Of a stretch of 11,975 nt of DNA, positions 1 through 6,642 are shown in pieces; positions within the stretch are counted from its first letter, which is position 1, and the number at the start of each line of letters is the position of its first letter. The position numbers were made by a program, and so were the translations under genes. The stretch spans positions 1 to 11,975 of the forward strand of contig DAOTVZ010000134.1 of assembly GCA_034436045.1 (NCBI GenBank). Direction: 5' to 3'. This stretch comes from H111-94 sp034436045 (GTDB taxonomy: Bacteria; Chloroflexota; Ktedonobacteria; Ktedonobacterales; Ktedonobacteraceae). Under the pieces are notes generated by a model. It made no database searches. It was not told where the DNA came from and was given only the letters and a program-made list of their open reading frames with translations.

Positions 1-819
1 ATGGCGGCGCAGGCTCTTGCCGCCGGAAAACACGTGCTGGTAGAGAAACCGCTCGGTGTTAACGTTGAGGAGTGCGAAGCTCTGCGTCAGCAGGTGCAGG
101 CATCCGGGCTGGTACTTCAGGTCGGGATGATGAAGCGTTTCGATCCTGGTATTGCCTTTGCCCACCAGTTTATTCAGCAAGAAATGGGGCAACGGCTCGC
201 GCTCAAAGCCTGGTACTGCGATTCGACGTATCGATACATGATGACGGATAATCTTCAGCCCATGCTGGTCAGTAGTACACAGGTCAGGCGACCGGAAGGC
301 AATCCGAAGGCCGATAAGCGACGCTACTATTTATTGACCCATGCCAGCCACCTCGTCGATACAGCGCGCTTTTTGGGTGGAGAGATTGTGCGTGTGCAGG
401 CCAGGCTCGTCGAAAAGTTTGGGGCCTATTGCTGGTTTGTGGCCGTAGAATTTGCCGATGGCAGCGTTGGGCATCTTGACTTGACGATGGTGGTGCGTAT
501 GGACTGGCACGAGGGCTTTCAAGTCTATGGGGAATATGGTAGTGTGATTGGCAAGACCTTCAATCCCTGGTATTTACGTTCCAGCGAGGTAGAGTGTTTT
601 AGCATACGCGATGGACAGTATCGCCGTGTGCTGGGAGCCGATGCCCATTTCTACAAACTACAAATCGAAGGCTTTGCCGATACAATTCTGCATGGTACCC
701 CTCAGCACGGAGCCGGGATCGAGGACGGTGTTGCGGCCATCCGAACCCTGGTAGCGATTTCACGTTCTGTCGAAACGAATGCATGGGTTTCTGTGGCCGA
801 TGTAACCGGGGGCGTCTGA
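1..819 (+). CDS. Gfo/Idh/MocA-family NAD(P)-dependent oxidoreductase (5' end cut by window)
   Basis: 272 residues are visible up to the TGA at 817-819. The family oxidises or reduces sugars, inositols or related cyclic compounds with NAD(P), in the cytoplasm. The visible protein opens inside the N-terminal Rossmann domain: the family hallmark AGKHVLVEKP is at residues 8-17, with the Lys of EKP being the cofactor/catalytic lysine. In full-length relatives this motif sits about 90 residues from the start, so the ATG at position 1 is almost certainly an internal Met and the gene begins upstream of the window. The C-terminal alpha/beta domain follows, with the catalytic-type signature SHLVD at residues 116-120 (His117, Asp120). 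The end, with GIEDGVAAIRTLVAISRSV near residue 240, is typical of the family. Substrate cannot be told from sequence. The next gene starts 131 bp downstream behind its own promoter-like site. Confidence 0.9.
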   Translation: MAAQALAAGKHVLVEKPLGVNVEECEALRQQVQASGLVLQVGMMKRFDPGIAFAHQFIQQEMGQRLALKAWYCDSTYRYMMTDNLQPMLVSSTQVRRPEGNPKADKRRYYLLTHASHLVDTARFLGGEIVRVQARLVEKFGAYCWFVAVEFADGSVGHLDLTMVVRMDWHEGFQVYGEYGSVIGKTFNPWYLRSSEVECFSIRDGQYRRVLGADAHFYKLQIEGFADTILHGTPQHGAGIEDGVAAIRTLVAISRSVETNAWVSVADVTGGV

Positions 820-895
820 TGCGCGTGAGCAGCGAAACTCTCCCTCAAGCTCCAGTGGCACTCAAGTTGTGGACAAGCATTCGGACTTTTTTGCA

Positions 896-904
896 TGATA
901 TACT
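896..904 (+). promoter_or_regulatory. Putative extended -10 promoter ahead of the S41 peptidase gene
   Basis: TGATATACT is an extended -10 element (TGn plus TATACT at 899-904). It would start transcription near 911, giving a leader of about 40 nt before the ATG at 951. No good -35 is present at 16-18 bp, which extended -10 promoters can tolerate. The same nine bases occur on the minus strand at 10917-10925 ahead of the Cof-type hydrolase gene. Call made by eye only. Confidence 0.4.
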
Positions 905-950
905 TAGGGTGGGTGTTGTACCTTATTGTTAGTTCAGGAGCAATTATTTC

Positions 951-1922
951 ATGCTGGATGCATCTGTACGCACTGAGATCATCGAAACGTTGCTTAGCAA
1001 ACTCCGAGACCTGTATGTCTTCCCAGAGATTGCACTACAGATGGAGGCGGCGGTGCGCCAGCATATGCATGATGGGGCTTACGATGACTGCACAGAAGGG
1101 GCAGCGTTCGCGCAACGGTTGACGGAGCATTTGCGCGTGGTGTGTCATGATCTGCACCTGGAAGTGTTTTATGTTGAACGTGAGGCATTGACGCGCGAAG
1201 AGGAGCGATACGAGCAGATCAAGCTGGGTGAAGTACAGCATTTTGGCTTCTATAAAGTCGAGCGGCTGGCGGGCAATATCGGTTATCTCGATATCCGCGC
1301 TCTCTATGCTCCTGATCTCGCGGGCGAGGTGGCCGTTGCAGCTATGAACTTCGTTGCCGACACTTACGCGCTAATTATTGATCTACGCCTGAATCATGGC
1401 GGCTCACCTGAAATGATTGCGCTGTTATGCAGCTATCTCTTGCCGACGCGGCCCGTACATCTCAATACAATCTACTGGCGCGTGCCTGAGCGCGCCGACC
1501 AGTTCTGGACGCTGCCTTATGTTCCCGGCAAACGCTACCTTGAAAAACCGGTTTATGTCTTGACCAGTAGCGAAACCTTCTCCGGCGCTGAAGAGCTGGC
1601 GTATAACCTTAAGAACCTCAAACGGGCCACGTTAATCGGCGAAACCACGCGGGGCGGGGCACATCCTGGGCGGATTCACCGTCTGAATCCCCATTTTAGC
1701 GTTTATATTCCCAGCGGACGCTCCATTAATCCCATCACCGGCACAAACTGGGAGGGGAGTGGTGTCAGCCCTGATATTGCAGTGCCACGCATGGCGGCAC
1801 TGACCACTGCGCATCGTCTGGCCTGTCAACACATGCTAGCGATTAGTCAGACCTTGCCGCTCAAAGCCTGTGAGGCGTTGCATAAAGAGGTACAAGATGT
1901 CTGGCCGGATGTGATACAATAG
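951..1922 (+). CDS. S41-family (IRBP/tail-specific-like) peptidase homologue, no signal peptide
   Basis: This 323-residue protein has the architecture of interphotoreceptor-retinoid-binding-protein-like S41 proteins. A helical N-terminal domain (about 1-75) matches the Peptidase_S41_N pattern. The S41 core follows, with DLRLNHGGSPEM at 144-155 and TSSETFSGAEELAY at 205-218. Ser211 in TFSGAEE is the position of the catalytic serine, and GETTRGGAHPG (230-240) follows as usual. No PDZ domain and no N-terminal hydrophobic signal are visible, unlike periplasmic CtpA/Prc proteases, so it is probably cytosolic or leaderless. The start is supported by AGGAG at 936-940, 10 nt before the ATG. Whether it cleaves peptides or binds hydrophobic ligands is unknown. 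The HEAT-like gene lies 94 bp downstream in the same direction. Confidence 0.82.
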   Translation: MLDASVRTEIIETLLSKLRDLYVFPEIALQMEAAVRQHMHDGAYDDCTEGAAFAQRLTEHLRVVCHDLHLEVFYVEREALTREEERYEQIKLGEVQHFGFYKVERLAGNIGYLDIRALYAPDLAGEVAVAAMNFVADTYALIIDLRLNHGGSPEMIALLCSYLLPTRPVHLNTIYWRVPERADQFWTLPYVPGKRYLEKPVYVLTSSETFSGAEELAYNLKNLKRATLIGETTRGGAHPGRIHRLNPHFSVYIPSGRSINPITGTNWEGSGVSPDIAVPRMAALTTAHRLACQHMLAISQTLPLKACEALHKEVQDVWPDVIQ

Positions 1923-2002
1923 CTGTTGGCGTGAAGGCCGTCTTATCCTCGCGGGAATGTCTTTCATCGGACTCATAGCCAGGCATATAGAAAAGTAGGG
2001 AC

Positions 2003-2007
2003 AAGGA
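2003..2007 (+). promoter_or_regulatory. Ribosome binding site deciding the HEAT-like gene start
   Basis: AAGGA lies 9 nt before the ATG at 2017 but only 3 nt before the in-frame GTG at 2011. The spacing favours ATG 2017. A weaker AGGG at 1997-2000 could serve the GTG. Confidence 0.5.
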
Positions 2008-2016
2008 TGTGTGAGC

Positions 2017-2814
2017 ATGCATGACACGCTGTCATCGCTGGTCGAACGGGCTTTAACTGAAAATTATCGCCCATTGGAGTTTTATCTCCGTGAGAATAGC
2101 CGCTTGCCGGGGCCACGCGCAAACCTGGAACTGGCACAAGATGTTGCTTATCTGTTAGCCTCTGCCGTGCCGAAACATCCTGAAAATGTACGGTCGCTGT
2201 TGAATTATTTTGCTAATGGCGATCATATGATGGTGAGCAGCAATACGCCCGATGAGTTTGTGATGATGTGTGGCATTATCGGCTACGGGGCGTGTGCCGC
2301 CGTTAAACCCTCCTGGCGGCGCGAAACCTATGAACTGCTCGATCATTACGCCGGTAGCTCGTACTGGCGCGTGCGCGAAGCGGTAGCTCATGCCTACCAG
2401 CGTTTGCTCTCTGCTGTGCCTGACGAGGTACTGAAGCATCTGCTGGAATTAGCGCAGGATGGTTCATATCTGCAACAGCGCGCGGCTGTCGCGGCTATTG
2501 CCGAACCTATCGTCCTCTATAATGAGGAGATGGCACGCAAGGCACTCAACTTAGAGCGCCTTGTTTTACAGCGTATGCGCGAGGTGCCGCCGGAGAACCG
2601 GAAAAGTGAGGATTTCCGGGTGCTCAGAAAGACGCTGGGTTATGCCTTGAGTGTGGCAACCGCTGTAGCACCGCAGGAGGGCTTCGCGCTCATGCGTGAA
2701 TGCGCCGACTGGCATGATAGTGACATTACGTGGATACTGCGCGAAAACCTCAAGAAGAAACGCCTGGCAAAATTTGTGAAGGATACTGCCGCGCTGACAC
2801 AGATGCTTGCCTGA
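2017..2814 (+). CDS. HEAT-like helical-repeat protein of unknown function
   Basis: About 265 residues, almost entirely predicted helix. There is a repeat pattern of paired amphipathic helices. The clearest units are at about 101-133 (YELLDHYAGSSYWRVREAVAH) and about 134-166 (VLKHLLELAQDGSYLQQRAAVAAIAEP), with the Arg/Ala-rich second helices typical of HEAT or AlkD-like alpha-solenoids. No enzyme motif, signal peptide or membrane segment is seen. A lysine-rich stretch (LKKKRLAKF) lies near the C terminus. AlkD-type glycosylases share this fold, but their DNA-binding signature was not recognised here, so a scaffold role is equally possible. The in-frame GTG at 2011 is an alternative start two residues longer. 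It lies between the S41 gene and an RNA methyltransferase gene on the same strand and is probably co-transcribed. Confidence 0.75.
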   Translation: MHDTLSSLVERALTENYRPLEFYLRENSRLPGPRANLELAQDVAYLLASAVPKHPENVRSLLNYFANGDHMMVSSNTPDEFVMMCGIIGYGACAAVKPSWRRETYELLDHYAGSSYWRVREAVAHAYQRLLSAVPDEVLKHLLELAQDGSYLQQRAAVAAIAEPIVLYNEEMARKALNLERLVLQRMREVPPENRKSEDFRVLRKTLGYALSVATAVAPQEGFALMRECADWHDSDITWILRENLKKKRLAKFVKDTAALTQMLA

Positions 2815-2855
2815 GTAAGCGGATAGTGTGTAACAGGCGTGTGGAATATGCCAAC

Positions 2856-2860
2856 AGGTG
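2856..2860 (+). promoter_or_regulatory. Ribosome binding site deciding the methyltransferase start
   Basis: AGGTG, part of the AGGAGGTGA consensus, sits 9 nt before GTG 2870. The upstream in-frame GTG at 2858 overlaps this site and has only a weak GGAA at 2843-2846 behind it. Confidence 0.45.
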
Positions 2861-2869
2861 GATAGTGAC

Positions 2870-3919
2870 GTGAGATCGTTTTATGTGATGACGATGCCGG
2901 GGCTGGAGACGCTGGCCTTTAGTGAAGTGCGCTCTCTGGCACCCGATGCCGAACTGGTGAAATTCTCGCGCGGAATAGCAATCTTCCAGACAGCCATCTC
3001 ACCGACCGGGCTATTAGACTTGCGCACGGTAGAAGATGTCTTTGTAACGCTGGCACATATCACCGGCCTGGGCTATGGCCCTGACGCGCTGCGTGTACTG
3101 CACAGCGCTACCCTCCATGCAGATATTGCTGTCGCGTTGCAACTCTGGCGACGGGTACAGGGTGGCTCGTTAAGTAGAAAGTGGCGCGTGGTCAGTCAGA
3201 TGGTCGGTGAACATGGCTACCGGCGCGTCGATGCGGGCAAAGCGGTGCAAGATGCGCTGCGAAAAGTATTACCCCCTACCATGCGTATGGTGGATGATGA
3301 CGCGGATGTCGAGTTCTGGCTCTGGCTCAGTGGTAGCGAGGCGCTGATCGGGCTACGTCTGAGCGATGCGAGTATGCGCCATCGTACCTATAAGCGTGAG
3401 CATCTGCCGGCGTCGCTTCGTCCCACCGTAGCAGCGGCGATGGGACTGCTCTCGCGTCCCTCGGCTGAGGATCGCGTGCTTGATCCGTTGTGTGGAGCGG
3501 GCACCATCCTGATTGAGCGTGGCCTGCTGGGCGCGTTTGAACAGTTGCTCGGTGGAGATGCGCGGCGCGAGGCGGTAGAGATGGCGAAGCGCAATGCTCG
3601 TAGCGCCGATGTCGAGATCACCTTGCACACCTGGGACGCGCGTAAGTTGCCGCTTGATGATGCAAGTGTGACGCGCATCATCACTAACCTGCCCTTCGGG
3701 AAACAGATTGGCTCTCACGAAGAGAATCGTCAACTCTATCGCTTGCTCTGTGAAAGCTTTGGGCGTGTGCTGACGCCCGACGGCCTGCTGGTGACGTTGA
3801 CCAGCGAGGATCGCCTCTGGGAAACCGTCCTATACGAGCGGGGCTGGAAGATTAGCAAAAAGGTTGTGTGCGTTATTCTGGGCCAACCGGCCAGCATTTT
3901 TGTGGCCGAGCGATCCTGA
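2870..3919 (+). CDS. THUMP-domain RNA methyltransferase (UPF0020/Trm14-RlmL type)
   Basis: About 349 residues predicted to methylate guanine N2 in tRNA or rRNA using S-adenosylmethionine. The N terminus (FYVMTMPGLETLAFSEV) is the usual opening of these enzymes, followed by a THUMP-like RNA-binding region up to about residue 165. The UPF0020 catalytic domain then begins with YKREHLPASLRPTVAAAM. The SAM-binding motif I is DPLCGAGTILIE at 205-216, and the catalytic motif IV is NLPFG at 273-277, the NLPFG form seen in tRNA m2G enzymes such as Trm14/Trm11 relatives. An alternative GTG start at 2858 would add four residues. The gene lies 55 bp after the HEAT-like gene and 123 bp before efp, giving a translation-related cluster. 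The target nucleotide cannot be assigned from sequence. Confidence 0.88.
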   Translation: MRSFYVMTMPGLETLAFSEVRSLAPDAELVKFSRGIAIFQTAISPTGLLDLRTVEDVFVTLAHITGLGYGPDALRVLHSATLHADIAVALQLWRRVQGGSLSRKWRVVSQMVGEHGYRRVDAGKAVQDALRKVLPPTMRMVDDDADVEFWLWLSGSEALIGLRLSDASMRHRTYKREHLPASLRPTVAAAMGLLSRPSAEDRVLDPLCGAGTILIERGLLGAFEQLLGGDARREAVEMAKRNARSADVEITLHTWDARKLPLDDASVTRIITNLPFGKQIGSHEENRQLYRLLCESFGRVLTPDGLLVTLTSEDRLWETVLYERGWKISKKVVCVILGQPASIFVAERS

Positions 3920-4030
3920 TATGCCCTGACTTTCTACGCGAATGGGAAGGAAGTCCTGCCGCATTCATGTTCTCTATTCGGTAGGATACGGTACAGAATA
4001 CGTCTGATAGGTAGATCAGATATCAGAGAG

Positions 4031-4035
4031 AGGAG
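4031..4035 (+). promoter_or_regulatory. Strong ribosome binding site for the TTG-started efp
   Basis: AGGAG, within the purine-rich run GAGAGAGGAGAA, lies 7 nt before TTG 4043. This supports TTG as initiator; no in-frame ATG or GTG fits the conserved EF-P N terminus. Confidence 0.7.
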
Positions 4036-4042
4036 AACTCCA

Positions 4043-4615
4043 TTGGCTAATACAACAACTGCCGATTTTCGCAACGGCATGGTGATTCGCTTTAACAATG
4101 ACCTGTATATGATTACCGAGTTCCATCACGTTAGTCCCGGAAACTGGCGCGCGTTTGTGCGCACGAATTTGAAAAACATCAGGACGGGGCGCGTGATTGA
4201 GCAGCGGTTCCGTGCGGGTGAAGAGGTTGAGGAGGTACGCCTGGAGCATCAGAACTGGCAATTCCTGTATGCTGATGGCGATGACTACATCTTCATGAAT
4301 ACAGAAACCTACGATCAGCAACCGGTGCCAAAAGAATTGCTCGGCGATGCGGTGCGTTTCTTGAAGGAGCAGGATGTCGTAGAATTGCTGGTTGATGGCG
4401 AAACGGAACAGATTATCGCTGCCGAGATGCCCAACTTTGTGGAGCTTGAGGTAGTGAGCGCCGAGCCGGGTGTGCGCGGTGATACTGCGACCAACGTGAC
4501 CAAGCCTGCTACATTAGAGACGGGCGCTGTGGTCAACGTGCCTCTATTCGTCAACCCTGGCGACAAGATTCGCATTGATACGCGCACGGGCCAGTACGTG
4601 AGCCGCGTGAAATAA
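4043..4615 (+). CDS. efp: Translation elongation factor P
   Basis: A full-length EF-P of 190 residues. EF-P binds between the ribosomal P and E sites and relieves stalling at polyproline stretches. The KOW-like domain I (about 1-65) begins TADFRNGMVIRFNNDLY. The OB domains II and III follow, ending with the signature PGDKIRIDTRTGQYVSR (about 171-187). Initiation is at TTG, with AGGAG 7 nt upstream. The tip of the domain I loop reads SPGNWRAF, so position 34 is Asn. This is the site that carries modifiable Lys34 in E. coli or Arg32 in rhamnosylated types, so the standard beta-lysylation, rhamnosylation or aminopentanol modifications are not expected at that residue. No epmA, epmB or earP gene is in the window. 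The gene is convergent with purB and separated from it by a hairpin. Confidence 0.97.
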   Translation: MANTTTADFRNGMVIRFNNDLYMITEFHHVSPGNWRAFVRTNLKNIRTGRVIEQRFRAGEEVEEVRLEHQNWQFLYADGDDYIFMNTETYDQQPVPKELLGDAVRFLKEQDVVELLVDGETEQIIAAEMPNFVELEVVSAEPGVRGDTATNVTKPATLETGAVVNVPLFVNPGDKIRIDTRTGQYVSRVK

Positions 4616-4623
4616 CTGCCATC

Positions 4624-4658
4624 TTCTACACGGCGAGGGATTATCCCGCCGTGTAGAA
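4624..4658. terminator. Hairpin between convergent efp and purB, probable bidirectional terminator
   Basis: TTCTACACGGCG at 4624-4635 is perfectly complementary to CGCCGTGTAGAA at 4647-4658. An alternative inner pairing (GGGA 4637-4640 with TCCC 4644-4647) lengthens the stem. It fills the 50-bp gap between two stop codons facing each other. Neither side has a good T-tract, so strict intrinsic termination is not certain. Confidence 0.6.
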
Positions 4659-4665
4659 AGGGCTG

Positions 4666-5976
4666 TTACAAGCCGACACGCTTGAACGAGGTATCGATGT
4701 ATTTGGTGTAGTAGTCGGTATCGGTTAACTCCTTGAGTTCTTCATCAGAGAGATACCTGTTCACTTCCTCGTCATTGCTGAGTGCTTCAAGCAGGGCTGG
4801 CCCCTGAACGGGGCCTTTGCTCGCCATGCTCCAGACCTTTTTAGCGTTACGCTGCACCATCTTATAGGCTTCTTGACGGCCTACCCCTTTGTCGATCAGC
4901 GCGAGCAGGATGCGTTGGGAGAAGACGAGGCCGCCGGTCATGTTCAGGTTAGCCTGCATGCGTTCGGCATCTACCTGCAACCCCTGCATGACTCTGGTGA
5001 AGATATGCAGCATATAGTGTAGCAACGTGCAGCCATCGGGAATGATGATGCGCTCGGTTGAGGAGTGACTGATGTCGCGTTCGTGCCAGAGGGCAACGTT
5101 TTCCATCGCAGTCACGGCAAAGCCACGCAGGACGCGCGACAGGCCACACAAACGCTCGCACAGTTCGGGATTACGTTTATGGGGCATGGCCGAGGAACCC
5201 TGTTGACCGGAGCCGAAAGGCTCGAACGCCTCGCTCAATTCGGTGCGTTGCAGGTGGCGAATCTCCTGTGCCATCTTCTCGATAGAGCTACCGATCAACG
5301 CCAGCGTGGTCATGAAGTGGGCGTGACGGTCGCGCTGGATGATCTGACTGGAGATAGGCGCAACCTTCAGGCCAAGTTGCTCGCAGACAAACTCCTCGAT
5401 CTGTGGCGGCACGGTGGCATGCGTTCCGACGGCACCGGAGATTTTGCCGACGGCTATCTGCTCTAATGCTTCGGTCAGCCGTTGCTGCTGTCGTCGCAAC
5501 TCGTCGTACCAGAGCGCCAACTTGAGGCCAAAGGTAATCGGTTCGGCGTGGATACCGTGTGTGCGTCCGGCCATCAAAGTATATTTGTGTTGCACGGCTA
5601 CCTGTCCGACAGTCTGTGTCAGTTCATCTAGCGCCTTTGTGAGCAAGGTGCCGGCCTCTTTGATCTGAATGGCCAGTCCAGTATCCAGCACATCGGAGGA
5701 GGTAAGGCCAAGATGGATGAAGCGGCCCTCCGGCCCAAGCTGTTCCTGAACAGAGCGCAGGAAAGAGATTACGTCATGATGTGTTTCTTGCTCGATCTCG
5801 CGCATACGCTGCATATCGTAGCGCGCCTGGCGAATTTTGTTGAGAGCGTTCTGGGGAATGACGCCTTCACGCGCCCAGCCCTCGCAGACGAGTAGCTCAA
5901 CCTGGAGCCATGTATCAGTCTTACGGGTGGCCGACCAGATAGCGGCCATCTCCGGTAGTGAGTAGCGTTCAATCAT
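4666..5976 (-). CDS. purB: Adenylosuccinate lyase
   Basis: PurB catalyses two fumarate-releasing steps: SAICAR to AICAR in purine synthesis, and adenylosuccinate to AMP. The protein is 436 residues, normal for bacterial PurB, when started at the ATG at 5976 (MIERYSLPEM), which matches the conserved family N terminus. AAGGAA at 5988-5993 lies 11 nt upstream on the minus strand. Superfamily signatures are intact: TSSD at 92-95, the catalytic-type GRTHG around His140, and the fumarase-family loop GSSAMPHKRNP at 260-270, which carries the catalytic serine (Ser261/262). The C-terminal ADSL domain includes TDTDYYTKYID (418-428). The open frame runs on to 6096, but those 40 residues do not resemble PurB and are read as leader. 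It is divergent from rpmE and convergent with efp. Confidence 0.97.
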   Translation of the reverse strand: MIERYSLPEMAAIWSATRKTDTWLQVELLVCEGWAREGVIPQNALNKIRQARYDMQRMREIEQETHHDVISFLRSVQEQLGPEGRFIHLGLTSSDVLDTGLAIQIKEAGTLLTKALDELTQTVGQVAVQHKYTLMAGRTHGIHAEPITFGLKLALWYDELRRQQQRLTEALEQIAVGKISGAVGTHATVPPQIEEFVCEQLGLKVAPISSQIIQRDRHAHFMTTLALIGSSIEKMAQEIRHLQRTELSEAFEPFGSGQQGSSAMPHKRNPELCERLCGLSRVLRGFAVTAMENVALWHERDISHSSTERIIIPDGCTLLHYMLHIFTRVMQGLQVDAERMQANLNMTGGLVFSQRILLALIDKGVGRQEAYKMVQRNAKKVWSMASKGPVQGPALLEALSNDEEVNRYLSDEELKELTDTDYYTKYIDTSFKRVGL

Positions 5977-5987
5977 GCGATTATATG

Positions 5988-5993
5988 TTCCTT
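5988..5993 (-). promoter_or_regulatory. Ribosome binding site for purB
   Basis: Reads AAGGAA on the minus strand, 11 nt ahead of ATG 5976. It fixes the start downstream of the longer open frame that begins at 6096. Confidence 0.6.
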
Positions 5994-6030
5994 GTAATAT
6001 CAGGGGTGATGACCATTCTGTAAGGAACAC

Positions 6031-6059
6031 GATTGATCGTATCCACTGCGCGATCAATC
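6031..6059. repeat. Perfect 9-bp inverted repeat in the purB leader
   Basis: GATTGATCG (6031-6039) and CGATCAATC (6051-6059) are exact reverse complements separated by 11 bp. The half-site centres are 20 bp apart, about two helical turns, and the repeat lies 55-83 bp upstream of the purB ATG. It could be an operator or a leader RNA hairpin. No known purine-regulator box was recognised. Confidence 0.6.
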
Positions 6060-6203
6060 CCATCCCTATAATATTGTCGTGTTTGTTTGGAGACATTCAT
6101 CAACATGCCTCTGTGGTTCCGATTCCATTGTAGTGTATCATATCCTGTCTGTGCCGTGTGGGCATAAAAGTAGGCGAAGTTGTGTTCTTATTGCTAGCGA
6201 CTA

Positions 6204-6232
6204 TTGACGTTGCGGTGCTATGCGTGTACAAT
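6204..6232 (+). promoter_or_regulatory. Sigma-70-type promoter P1 for rpmE
   Basis: TTGACG (-35, 6204-6209) and TACAAT (-10, 6227-6232) are separated by exactly 17 bp. Transcription would start near 6239, about 85 nt before the rpmE ATG. This is the best promoter match in the window. Confidence 0.72.
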
Positions 6233-6254
6233 CGGGGTAATTCCGTTCCGGGTA

Positions 6255-6282
6255 TTGACACGGAAACGTTGCCGACTATACC
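6255..6282 (+). promoter_or_regulatory. Possible second promoter P2 for rpmE
   Basis: A consensus TTGACA at 6255-6260 and TATACC at 6277-6282 with a 16-bp spacer, 29 bp inside the P1 transcript. TTCCGT (6241-6246) and ACGGAA (6260-6265) form a 6-bp stem that overlaps the P2 -35 region and would lie in P1 leader RNA. Confidence 0.5.
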
Positions 6283-6324
6283 TGTTAAGTGCAAAAAATA
6301 CTTGTTGATAAAGTGGGAGCAGCC

Positions 6325-6531
6325 ATGAAAAAGGGGATTCATCCAAATTATGTAGAGGCCACGGTAAGTTGTGCTTGTGGCAACACCTTTCAGACCATGA
6401 GTACGAAGCCGGTACTCAAAGTAGACGTGTGTTCAAAGTGCCACCCGTTCTTTACGGGTCAGCAGCGCATTCTTGATACTGCCGGGCGTGTGGAGCGGTT
6501 CCGCAAACGCTTTAACCTGCAAGAAGAGTAG
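6325..6531 (+). CDS. rpmE: Ribosomal protein L31 (zinc-binding form)
   Basis: A 68-residue L31 of the large ribosomal subunit, at the subunit interface. The start is ATG 6325 (MKKGIHPNYVEATVSC), which aligns with known L31 N termini; GGGAG at 6315-6319 precedes it by 5 nt. The four zinc ligands of the C+ form are present: Cys16 and Cys18 (SCACGN), Cys36 and Cys39 (CSKCHPFFTGQQR). The C-terminal GRVERFRKRFN is also typical. Upstream in-frame GTG 6289 would add 12 residues unlike any L31 and is rejected. It is preceded by two promoter-like sites and followed by an intrinsic terminator, so it can be transcribed on its own, with read-through into the glycosyltransferase gene. Confidence 0.97.
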   Translation: MKKGIHPNYVEATVSCACGNTFQTMSTKPVLKVDVCSKCHPFFTGQQRILDTAGRVERFRKRFNLQEE

Positions 6532-6570
6532 GATAAGGCTGCACATCTACGAAGAGAAAACATATGAGAG

Positions 6571-6613
6571 AGGGGTAAAGGAAGTGTATAGCAGTCCTTT
6601 ATCCCTTTTTCTA
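6571..6613 (+). terminator. Intrinsic terminator after rpmE
   Basis: AGGGGTAAAGGA (6571-6582) pairs with TCCTTTATCCCT (6595-6606), 12 bp with one G-T wobble and a 12-nt loop. The T-rich run TTTTCTACTTTT follows directly from 6607. A-rich bases precede the stem. It lies 30-37 bp before the next start codon, so it may attenuate the downstream operon. Confidence 0.82.
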
Positions 6614-6642
6614 CTTTTATTGCTGTTAAAGGGGTAAGTCAC

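Larger units (their letters stand above)
5977..6324. other. Divergent intergenic region between purB and rpmE
   Basis: This 348-bp stretch has no convincing gene. It holds the purB leader (5977 to roughly 6080) with a 9-bp inverted repeat, then two promoter-like pairs facing rpmE and a small rpmE leader stem. The open frames crossing it show no recognisable protein sequence. No good -35/-10 pair for purB was found on the minus strand. Confidence 0.7.

Noticed and set aside
1..3. ATG at position 1 as the true oxidoreductase start
   Set aside because: The protein would lack most of the NAD-binding Rossmann fold; the EKP motif would be at residue 15 instead of near 90-100.
3353..3733. Minus-strand open frame inside the RNA methyltransferase gene
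   Set aside because: It is opposite the SAM-binding and NLPFG motifs; its composition is that of a high-GC shadow frame.
5065..5466. Plus-strand open frame inside purB
   Set aside because: It lies wholly opposite conserved PurB catalytic sequence and its product shows no recognisable domain.
6067..6072. TATAAT on the plus strand as a promoter
   Set aside because: No -35-like sequence occurs 16-18 bp upstream, and it lies well before the better P1 pair at 6204-6232.
5977..6096. N-terminal 40-residue extension of PurB from the upstream ATG at 6096
   Set aside because: It does not resemble PurB, overlaps the inverted repeat, and a good ribosome site fits ATG 5976, where family similarity begins.
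6289..6324. Longer L31 start at GTG 6289
   Set aside because: The 12 added residues match no L31, and ATG 6325 has both a ribosome site and the conserved MKKGIHPNY start.
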